Shown: positions 20,944 through 29,971 of the stretch, in pieces
Numbering within the stretch: position 1 is the first letter of the stretch
Layout: every line of letters begins with the position of its first letter
Assembly (NCBI GenBank): GCA_951799405.1
Contig: OX637336.1
Coordinates: forward strand, 21,123,479 to 21,187,478
Source: Agapetus fuscipes
Lineage: Eukaryota > Arthropoda > Insecta > Trichoptera > Glossosomatidae
Length of the DNA stretch: 64,000 nt
Reading direction: 5' to 3'
Position numbers and translations under genes: made by a program
Notes under the pieces: generated by a model
Told to the model about the DNA's origin: nothing
The model's database searches: none
What the model saw: only the letters and a program-made list of their open reading frames with translations

Positions 20944-21362
20944 TTCCTCCAAGTCCTCCTGTCCCTTACAACAGTCCTTCAACCTGCCACCTGGAGAAAC
21001 TGGGTAACATCTCTTCTCACTCCCTCCTTCCACCGCAACCTAGGCCTCTCCACCAGCCTCCTTACAAGGCAACCTTGCATGTATCCGTCCCGCAGTCTAG
21101 TGGTTAATATTTCAGATTCGTGATTGGAAGGTAGTGGTTTCGAATCCCGGCGGAGCACGAGAAAATATTTCATTTCTTAAATTAGCTCTTCGCTGGGTTG
21201 AAAAATCAATCTGCCTTTACCAGAGACTGGTCACCAAAGGTCCATCCACCTTTACACTAATTGGGGCAAGCCTTAGGAAATGGCACTTTCAACGATAACG
21301 ACCAAGCTCCTAGAGGGCTCTTGAGGTGTGATTCACACAAAAACAGCGATCACCAAATAAAC
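20944..21362 (+). repeat. SINE A long-head variant
   Basis: The same composite as 14625-15065. It lies ~200 bp downstream of the chitin deacetylase stop and begins just after the AATAAA at 20903-20908, a plausible polyadenylation signal for that gene. Confidence 0.65.
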
Positions 21363-21814
21363 GTCTTTGTTGAACTGTCAATTAGATCCAGATTTATAGA
21401 GAAGGATACTTAGGTTTGTTTCAGTATTCTCATGGAGCACCTACAGAGGTTTTGTGTTCAAAGTTCACTTACTAGACTATGGAGCGGTCGCATACTCCTT
21501 CCACAGGACAGTCCACCTCCATTCATCCATCTAGGTCTGTCCACAGTCCTGCACCCCTCTGAATCTATCATCTACCTTTTTCAGGCCCTGAAGGTCCATT
21601 CACTCAATGTGGCACAACAAAAGTAGTCTGCTGACTTGCATTGAATGTATCACTTTGAAGACTCAGTACAGCGCATATAATTCAGAGTCGTTTTTTCCTT
21701 CACATTATGTAATTCCCTTCTTTGATTATAAATTTGGAAGAGGATTTTCCTTTCAGAGATGTTGAGAGAACCTGTCATGGTCATACCTAAATTGTAAGGT
21801 AATTATTATCTTAG

Positions 21815-21991
21815 AGAATGAAAACAATGGATTTTACTGACAGCGCAAAAGAGAAGAACGAGTTTCTCTATGTTTCGTCGGAGTCATATCCGACGTCCTC
21901 AGGAGACGTGTCTCTTCTACAAAGAAGAACCACGAACATAGAGAAAAACGTTCTTCTCTTTTGCAGTAAAATCCGTTTTTTTTTTCATTCT
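21815..21991. mobile_element. Fold-back MITE with hammerhead-like core
   Basis: Two arms of ~65 bp are inverted copies (left AGAATGAAAA...GGATTTTACTG; right CAGTAAAATCC...CATTCT). The centre carries a CTGAGGA...GAAA motif on the minus strand. Confidence 0.6.
21873..21902 (-). ncRNA. Hammerhead-ribozyme-like core
   Basis: The minus strand reads CTGAGGA, one base, a GTCGG/CCGAC stem with an 8-base loop, then GAAA. The bases after GAAA (CATAGAGAAA) can pair with TTTCTCTATG in the other arm of the fold-back, as helix III would require. The extra base before stem II departs from textbook hammerheads. Confidence 0.35.
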
Positions 21992-22045
21992 ATAAAATTT
22001 CTAATGACCGTTATCATAAGTTAAAATCTTTAATTATTATCTTTC

Positions 22046-22227
22046 TATGAGAAAGTACAACTTCACAAGTTGAGCAGTTATTTCACCTCAAGTACTTTCA
22101 ACTTCCTTACGTCATTTAGATCAGTGTCCTCTTGAAAATGGCGTAAGCAAGTCGAAGGTACTTGAAGTGAAATAAATGCTACACTTGTGAAAATAAAACT
22201 TTTTTTTTTAAATTATACTTTCTCATA
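22046..22227. mobile_element. Fold-back MITE
   Basis: The left end TATGAGAAAGTA and the right end TACTTTCTCATA are inverted, as are the internal blocks around CTTCACAAGT/ACTTGTGAA and ACCTCAAGTACTTTC/GGTACTTGAAGTG. No coding capacity. Confidence 0.6.
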
Positions 22228-22633
22228 AAAAATATTTTTCACTGTGTAAGTACAAACTCTATAAAGCTTATTCTCTTTCTCCATGGAAATGAATATCTTA
22301 GATAATTAAGTCACATCACTGAAGACTTTGTAATAGCCAATGGACAATGGTGTATGTGCGTCAGTGCCGATTTTAAGTTCCTGGATGCAACGACTTCAAA
22401 GATACAGATAAAATCGTAATAAAATCCATAAAAGTCAGGTTGACCAACTGGTTTACTGTCATTGAGTATTGGCAGCACATCAACAGCCATATCCACCCCA
22501 GGTATCAAAATTTCATGCTGTGCTTCTAGTTAGTGATATACATATCCATTAACATTCCTGCAAATTCACAACACAGGAATGTAAAGTCAAGTAAAATACT
22601 GAGATGAATAGTGTCCAGTGATGGGTGTGATAA

Positions 22634-22878
22634 CCAAGCAGCCAATAATTTTACTTTTGTAACTTTCGTTTTCATGACTCATTCCTTTGCCAAACTGCCC
22701 GTTTATGGAATGATCTACCAGTATGTGTTCCCTTCCCAATTTAATCCGGTTTTATTCAAAACCAACATCAATCGCCACTTCTTTGCAACACCTCTGCGGC
22801 ACCCTTCCAGGGTGACATAGACCCCCAAGACTTTCAAGAATTGGGTAGCCTCCCGCACAGGATTCCTTACAAAAAAAA
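22634..22878 (+). mobile_element. 3' end of a non-LTR retrotransposon (ORF2 end + 3' UTR)
   Basis: A short frame ending FKTNINRHFFATPLRHPSRVT-stop resembles the C-terminal end of LINE ORF2 proteins. It is followed by a 3' UTR with TAGACCCCCAAGACT, CCTCCCGCACAGGATTCC and an A-run. The same terminal UTR occurs at 40080-40229 and 41843-41992 and, diverged, as the end of SINE A. Confidence 0.55.
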
Positions 22879-23089
22879 ATTGGTATGAAGGGGTGATGGG
22901 GCCTATCTTTTTAGACATAACAGGGCGATGGACGACAAAAGTTTGGGAGCCACTGATCCAAATAGTCCAAAATAGTTCAGCAATTAAATTAAAAAGAAAA
23001 GGACAACTGTTCACAAGCCCTAATAGAAATCTGTCTACTCCAGGATGTGATGAATAAAACACAAATGTACATATTTAAAAAGTTATTTA

Positions 23090-26000
23090 TTATTCCTCGG
23101 CTACAACGGTGGTTCTCTCAGAGACGTACAATCCATCAAGGAACTTTCTGATATCCTTGTTCTTCACGGAAGTGGATTGCTGGATGAGGGCCGCGGAGCG
23201 AGACACATCTTCCAGGGAGTTTCCTTCGAGGATCAGCTCGTCTTTCTGCTTGGTGGAGTTGGTGACGGTCACTCCAACAGCCATCTTGACTCGCCTGATG
23301 TACTGCTCGCCCAGGAAATTCCTGATTTCAATGACGGAGTTGTTCTCCGTTGTGACACAGTTGATGGGGAAATGAGCGTACACAGCACGCATCTTGTATT
23401 GGAATCCACGCGTGACTCCTGGAAACAATCACACCAACATGTAAATACCAGCAATGCACGTGCCCACCTATTCTAACATCGGGCTAGTATTACCATTCCT
23501 AAAATGAAGCCACAGCACACATTTGAAACATTTCTTTAATTCAACTTTTAATTTAGGTGCTAGCTTGGTGTATGGTACCATACATTAAATCAGCCTATAG
23601 TCACAATGAGGTCGGAACATTGAAAAGGGCGCGAAATAACCCTTGTCATTTGGCCGGATTACTCCCAAATGTGACCGCCAGGGGCGCTAGTCTCTCATCC
23701 ATCTGTTAAATCCTTAGGAGGTTACAATCCAAAACTGTCTTTGCAAGTCCTGAGCGTTCTAAGAAAAATAACATAATACACCTACTGAATTATATTTTTA
23801 ATGGTATTTCTGTTAACACAGTGAAAATTCATTGTATTTTTTTATAAATTCAATAGAAAACGCAAAGTTTTAATTCACTTTTGTTTATTTTGTGCTTAAA
23901 CGTTTTCGCCTAATAAGGCATCTTTTTTGTATGCTCCTGAGAGCATAATAATTGTAACAAATATTTTTAATTAATACATTAACTTAATTAATAAGGTTTT
24001 GAAAGTTAATGCATAAAGTAAAAATATATTTAAAAATGGAGTTTCACAAAGTAACTGCCGAAAATCTAAATAATATAAGTAAAAATATTTGTAACAATTA
24101 TGCTCCTGAAGATGCCTTGTTAGTAGGGATGGGCCGAAATTTGTTTTACATTTGGTTTAACCGAACTTCGGCACCTTGAACCGAACTTCGGAATTTGGCC
24201 AAAATTTGGTTCAAATGCCGAACATTCGATGTAAGAAAAAGTAAAACAAAATACGTACTTGCACCATTTTGACTGTTATAATTGGATGTCATAATATCTT
24301 TTATAACCGTAAAATAAAAATTAGGCCTTTACTCACTCATGGTCATTTATTTTAGTAGGAACAAGTGAACCTTAACTTATAATTTACAAAATTAAATATT
24401 TTTCTACTCGGTTACACAGACATCAGATTGAAAAAAATATATTTAAATTTAGTATCTATTCTTCTAGCAAATAATAGTAACTAGAAGCTATAATGACCTT
24501 TTTACCTTTTTTTACCGAACCGAAGTTCGGCCAAATTTTTTTTTAACCAAATGTTTGGCCGAAGTTCGTATTCGGTTCAAACCACATTCGGCCCATCCCT
24601 ACTTATTAGCCAAACACGTTTGAGCAAAAAAAAATAAAGTGAATTAAAACTATATTTTTTGTATAGACTTTATAAAAAAAAAAAACACCTGCTAAATTGT
24701 TTGAATCTGCGAAATAATTCCAGTGTATACAATTTTGCTTGGGTTAAATACAAAGAAAATTTGTTTAAATTAGTGTTGCAACGAATATTTGTAACTATTC
24801 GGTATATTCGGCTAATTTTTCACTATTCGACCCAATACCGAATAGTAATATTTTGGCCGAATAGTGAAAAATTAGCCGAATATACCGAATAGTTACAAAT
24901 ATTCGTTGCAGCGCTCTTTAAATATTTATGTAATCTATAAAAGAAACTCTCAAAAAAACCAAAGATTTTATTTCTCAGACTGGCACTTAATATTCAACAT
25001 TTCATACACGTCTATAATCTATAATCTAAGTTGCAGAGATATATTAACATTTAAGGCTCTTAAGAAAGACTGACGAAGAAAGTATATGTTGGTAGAATAG
25101 ATGGATGTCGTGGTAGAGGAAGACCGAGAAAGGTATGGATGGACCAAATATCCGAAATTGCGAATGAATGGAATATCCAGAGTCATAATAAAAGAAGAGC
25201 CTGTATGAAGAAAATTATGACTCTGGAGGAAATGAAAGAAGTATGTAAGGACAGAAAGAAATAGCTGTTGATCTGTAATGTTGGCGGCTAGGGTTTATTA
25301 AATTGGAATTTGTTTTTATTTGTAAATGGATATTTTGTATTTGGATATTATTATTTAGTGATGTATAAAATGTAATTTGTCGTGTGTGTGTGTTCCTTGA
25401 CTTATAGGTTGGTATGCGGCTGACCACCCATGCTGTAAAAATGGTTCACTTTGCCAATGTCACCCCTGTCTCAGGGAAGGACGGCAAGAGTTGCAGGGTG
25501 TATGTCCATTTGAGATTTGGTTTTTATGTTGTAGGTTCACATGAGGCATGTGCAAGCGCGAACTTGTACGTGTCTGGTTGTGAGAATGCATGTAATGTGA
25601 ATCTCCAATGTAACATATCTTTGCAACTTAGATTAGATTAGCTCTCAAATGCATTCCCACACACAGACACGTGTAGTTCGCGCTTACAAATTGTGAATGT
25701 GTACTTACAAATAAAATGCAAACCTCTAATGAACATAAGCCCTAGACAACTTTTGCCGCCCTTCCCTGACACAGGGGAGACATTGGCAAAGTGAACCATT
25801 TTTTTACAGTATGGGTGGTCAGCCTCATACCAACCTATAACGTCACTAATGAAAATTCGAGAATAATGTAAGTTCTCTTATTAACGGTTTGTCTAACATC
25901 CGCATATAATTTTTTTACTGTGTAGTTATTACAATAGTGAAAATAACACTCCTTTTATCTTTCAGAGGTTTAAGAACTGTTCATAAAACAAGCCCTACTT

Positions 26001-26323
26001 CGTTATATTTTTATGTTGCTGTATAAATGAATTAATAAGCCACTGAACAAGATATTTAAGTAAATTGACAGTCAAGTTTTACCTTTTATCATGTTTTCAA
26101 TGTGGGAGCAGACAGTTCTGACAGCTGCCAGCTCTCCCTTGGTGCCGAACCATTTCTCGACCCTCAAGACCTGAGGGTGCACCATACGGATGTCCAGAGC
26201 CAAATGTTTGAAGGACCTCTTCAGTACTCCGCGAGGGCCTTTCACCGTAACCAAACGGGACTTGACATGAACTGTCAGCCCCTTGGGGATTTTCACCACT
26301 TGGTTTGAAACAATCTGCTTCAT
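23090..26323 (-). CDS. RpL9: 60S ribosomal protein L9 (uL6)
   Basis: A core protein of the large ribosomal subunit. Coding exons are 26323-26083 and 23418-23090, joined at phase 1 across a 2.66-kb intron, giving 189 residues and a TAA stop; this is the usual L9 length. The start ([18 protein letters not shown]) and [21 protein letters not shown] are characteristic, and the second exon continues [21 protein letters not shown] to a VVAEE end. The exon holding ATG begins at 26331 after a TTTGTAG acceptor, so a non-coding first exon must lie upstream (see 26587-26610). The intron carries a hAT MITE, two palindromic elements and several LINE-C tails. Identification is firm. Confidence 0.96.
23866..24651. 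mobile_element. Inverted-repeat element hosting a hAT MITE
   Basis: The left arm starts AGTTTTAATTCAC and includes CCTAATAAGGCATC. The right arm ends GTGAATTAAAACT and includes GATGCCTTGTTAG before it is broken by the insertion at 24124-24601. The internal part shows inverted TTGTAACAAATATTT blocks. Confidence 0.5.
24124..24601. mobile_element. hAT-like MITE with 8-bp target duplication
   Basis: The inverted ends TAGGGATGGGCCGAA and TTCGGCCCATCCCTA are flanked by CTTGTTAG (24116-24123) and CTTATTAG (24602-24609), an 8-bp duplication with one later change. Internal GAACTTCGG repeats. No transposase. Confidence 0.75.
24777..24910. mobile_element. Near-perfect hairpin element
   Basis: A 134-bp palindrome from TGCAACGAATATTTG to CAAATATTCGTTGCA with arms of ~55 bp around a short centre (ACCCAATACCGAATAG). 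It would form a long RNA or DNA hairpin in the RpL9 intron. Confidence 0.7.
25060..25640 (+). mobile_element. LINE-C 3' end with ORF C-terminus
   Basis: About 25085-25262 encodes [20 protein letters not shown] and [15 protein letters not shown], the GRPRxxW-type C-terminal end of RTE-like reverse transcriptases. It is contiguous with an AT-rich 3' UTR and the common tail (GGTTGGTATGCGGCTGACC to TTGCAACTTAGATTAG). This copy gives the clearest link between the tail repeat and its parent LINE. Confidence 0.7.
25636..25845 (-). repeat. LINE-C 3' tail, tail-to-tail with the previous copy
   Basis: A minus-strand copy that begins in the AGATTAG tail of the plus-strand copy, so the two form an inverted repeat with almost no spacer. 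Confidence 0.65.
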
Positions 26324-26586
26324 CTCGGGACCTACAAACAGAATAATACCTTTAAAATCAACCACAAAAATTAGACTTGAATAAATTTGACAACACTACA
26401 CTGAGCTTAACCTAAAATTATGACAGGAGCGAAGACATGGCGATGTTAGCAATGAGAACGAAAATATGAAGAAAATAATGAAGATAATCTAGAGCAATGT
26501 AAGTTTAGCGACGGATTTGATGATTACCTACGAATATATAGCGGATGGTTTGAAATTACAATCCGGTAAACAAATTAATAACTTGC

Positions 26587-26610
26587 CTCAAAATATCCCA
26601 ACCGGAAAAG
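26587..26610 (-). promoter_or_regulatory. Putative RpL9 TOP start site and non-coding exon 1
   Basis: The minus strand reads CTTTTCCGG from 26610, a terminal-oligopyrimidine start as expected for ribosomal protein mRNAs. After 24 bases comes GAG|GCAAGT, a strong GC-type 5' splice site; the matching acceptor is at 26332. The existence of exon 1 is required by the acceptor, but this exact position is inference. Confidence 0.4.
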
Positions 26611-28080
26611 AACTAGTTATTGCCAGTGGAGAAAAACCAGTCACAGGCTGTAGGTACTAGTACTAATACCTAATGTTTTCTTTTTCCGCACGATGAAAAA
26701 TATTGTGTCGTCACTCAACCGGGTTGCTAGAGAAAATACTTGTTATTGGTTGCCAAGAACTCTAGTTTTATATACGACTGACGTTAACCTACTCAAATGT
26801 TCTTACCTCATTTCAAAAAATGAATATGAAATGATACCCAAATAAGTAAATGTTATGGAGCTGAAAAAAAATAGCATAATATTATTTTTTATTCAAAATT
26901 ATGAAGTCCTTTACAAAAGTGCCGTTTAAAATATGTTTTTATACCACAGTATTGTTTTTTATGGAGTCTATATTATATAATCTATAAATAAGCGCTATTA
27001 CAACTATTGGGCCTTGAAACTACTTAAATGAATGAGTTTTATTTTGTTTTTCTTCAACAAATTAATTACTTCTTACATATTACAAAGCACACAAGTATTC
27101 GCTTTCGCCTGAGGGTTAGATTCTAATAACAATGTATAAAAAAAAAATGTAAATAAATAATGTTATCTATTTTTAAATAAAAAAAATATTATAGGTATAT
27201 ATATTAGTAATTCAGCTAATTTCATGAAGATAAATACACCATTTTTCTATTTCCTACGAGAGAAAACACAAAAAGTGCACAAATCCCCAAAATTGTATTG
27301 CTTTAGAAAAACAATAGTTCAACTTCCAGCACAAAATATATAAAATTTCATATGGTAATGGAAATTTCAAATTTTTTTTTTCGATGGCGGTAGAGTTTCG
27401 ATTTTTGCAACGTTCATTTTAAGCTGTGTAAGTCTGCACTTTTATATTCAGGATTTTACATGGATTTTATATTTTGTGTATGGCAATCAAAATCCAAAAC
27501 CCCTCCAATTTGTCTATGGTGCGCCAAGCGTGCATCCGGCACAAAACAAAACACAAATTCATTTTCCGTTCGTACGTCGCCACGCGGGGTTCACTTGTTT
27601 CGAAAAAAAAATATTACTGGGTAAGTCAATTTGGGTCTCATTTAATGTCTTCTTGTTACTGATTATATGTTAACACTTCTCTTCTAACACTCCTTTCTGC
27701 CATCTGTTAAAATGAATATCGCATTTAACTTTGTTGCTAACATCCACATGGGGACGCCAACACAACAACCCGTTTCCTCTTTTGTTTGGTTCCGTGTCTG
27801 TCACAGCTTGCCATCCGCTGTTACTTATTCTGTATTTAAACATCTGCGCCATGATTTCCTCGAGCAATTAGCACCATCTTTGCATTTGATAGAAGTACCA
27901 TTTTTAAAAATACTGAAATTGTTTTGACGCCATTTTTTCTAGACGCCATCTTTCAAACACTTGTAAAATAAAATCTGTTCACTAATCCCCATGCCATCCA
28001 AACTACAGCTTCATTAATTCTAAATGCAAAATGTATTTGTTTTTGCAATCAGTTTTTCCCAATCTACTCAGGAATTAAAC
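26611..28080. other. Intergenic, no gene recognised
   Basis: An AT-rich stretch between RpL9 and piwi. Short open frames (for example at 27474 and 27712) show no family resemblance or splice structure. A CATTTTAAGCTGTG to GCAATCAAAATCC region near 27.4-27.6 kb may be an old repeat, but I cannot classify it. Confidence 0.5.
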
Positions 28081-28227
28081 TTATCTACCTATGAACTAAG
28101 TTGCAAAGGTATATTGACATTTAAGGCTTGTATAAGTTTATAATAATTAACGTTCATGTAAGTTATCAATTATCTTATTTTGTGTCCCATGGGTCTCATC
28201 ATCATGTTCTGGAACCATTGCTCTGGC

Positions 28228-28735
28228 TCCTTGACTGATAGGTTGGTATGAGGCTGACCACCCATACTGTAAAAATCGGTCCACTTTTGCCAATGCCACC
28301 CCGGTTCAGGGAACGGCGGCAGGAGTTGCAAGGTTTGTGTTCATGTGATGGGGCTTCCACACGCTTGCCAACCCATCTCAAGTCAAGCGCACAGTGTGTC
28401 GTCTAGAACATGCTAGCTGGACAAAATTTTGTCTAATGGACTCATTTTGTCCAGCTAGCATGTAGCCAAGCGCACAGTGTGTCGTCTAGAACATGCTAGC
28501 TGGACAAAATTAGTCAATTAGACAAAATTTTGTCCAGCTAGCATGTTCTAGACGACACACTGTGCGCTTGACTTGAGATGGGTTGGCAAGCGTGTGGAAG
28601 CCCCATGAGGTTTTGCTTATTTATATGCACACATGCGTCATGCAGAATGTGTAGGCGCGAACCTACATGTGCCTGTCTGTGGGCATGCATTTAATATGAG
28701 CCTTAAATATTAACATATCTTTGCAGCTTAGATTA
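28228..28735 (+). repeat. LINE-C tail split by a palindromic MITE
   Basis: Tail sequence at 28228-28348 and 28606-28735, with a 257-bp fold-back element inserted between GTTCATGTG and AGGTTTTGC. Confidence 0.65.
28349..28605. mobile_element. Fold-back MITE with ~90-bp arms
   Basis: The ends TGGGGCTTCCACACGC and GCGTGTGGAAGCCCCA are perfect complements, and the arms extend through the GCACAGTGTGTCGTCTAG and TGCTAGCTGGACAAAAT blocks. An internal partial arm is repeated, giving three CAGCTAGCATG-type segments. TGA flanks both ends and may be a 3-bp target duplication. Confidence 0.75.
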
Positions 28736-28916
28736 TAATCTGTAAAGATGAATATCGCATTTAGATATTGTGCATGGGTTGATTTATTATCATTCACCTA
28801 AATACATTAATTAATTTTCACCTAAATACGTAAATTAATTCTGGAATGCTGGATACTCGATTGAAGATGCCGAGATCCACGGGTAAATTTTTTCATTCAT
28901 TAACTCGAAATAAGAT

Positions 28917-29442
28917 CTGGTATTTTCAACGTTAGCTTATGTGTCTTAAAGCTTGGGATACACATGCCCGTAGCTTGCACACTAGCATACCAGCTACTGT
29001 CATTTGTATACTCTAAATGGCATGCCTGCAACTAGCAAACAATGGCATACAAGTAGCTAGCACTAATATGATTTACTTGTATGCCCGTTGAGGGAGGGGA
29101 CACGGGGGGGTGCCAAACTGGCAACAGCTACAGCATGCCAGTAGATTTTGTTTAATTCACTTTGATTGTTATCCATTTTTGGCGCGCAAGAATAGGTACA
29201 AGTGACTCTTACGAACTGTCTTGTGTGTACACGATGGTAATACTGGCATGCAAGGACACAACTTGCATGTATCCGCAGTGTGCCAGTTACTTGTACAAGC
29301 TGCTTACTTTCATGTTAGCTACTTTCCCAAATTACGGGCATATGTATCCCCGGCTTTACACTGATAAAAAAAACTACACACATGACCAAGATGAGTGCGT
29401 CCTTTTCATTCAGTATAATGGCTGGCTTACATTGATCCATGT
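28917..29442. mobile_element. MITE (GGTATTTTCAACG family) split by a TTAA-type MITE
   Basis: The outer element matches the compact copy at 20021-20146. Its internal CTTTAAACTG site is interrupted at 28950-29355. Confidence 0.55.
28950..29355. mobile_element. piggyBac-like (TTAA) non-autonomous element
   Basis: The inverted ends AGCTTGGGATACACATGCCCG and CGGGCATATGTATCCCCGGCT differ at a few positions. The left flank is TTAA (28946-28949) and the right flank TTAC, consistent with TTAA duplication plus one mutation; the empty-site relative at ~20054 reads CTTTAAACTG. It has repetitive TAGC-rich interior blocks and no coding capacity. Confidence 0.55.
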
Positions 29443-29971
29443 AAATACATTTCAATCCAGCGCTGGATCGGAATAGAGCACGTTCCTATTTTTCGATCCA
29501 GTGACCGCGCACCCCGTGCCAGTGGCACTGGATCCGTGTAAACGCGATGCGCCAGTCGCCGCCGCATCAATCAAGCGTTCATGGGTCAGTAGGGTATTCA
29601 ATTCCGCATACGTGAGGTACTACTTGGTTTTTGCAGGATTTGCATGACTGCATTAAAAATTCATTTGAAATGATTGGATGCCATGAAACTCGCCATGATT
29701 TGATTGGAGGGAGTGGTGGGGTCCTTCAACCGAGTTTTTTTTAGAGAAGGCCAGCAAATATTTGGTTTAAAAACTCACTTTGTGAAAATAAAACTCTGTG
29801 TTTTTTATAATTTTTTATAATTATTTATAAATATTTGGTTATTGGTTAGTGTGATATTTGCCTGCCAAGAAAAAAAAAGTTGTTTTCCAAGTCCCTGGAT
29901 GAAATACCTTTGTATGAACCTCTTAGCCGAGCACAATAATAAAGTTTTAAGTGTTGTGTTTAGTTTGAGAG

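Noticed and set aside
22311..22508. Minus-strand frame (PGVDMAVDVLPIL...) between Cda4 and RpL9
   Set aside because: It is short, with no usable splice sites at its ends and no family I recognise.
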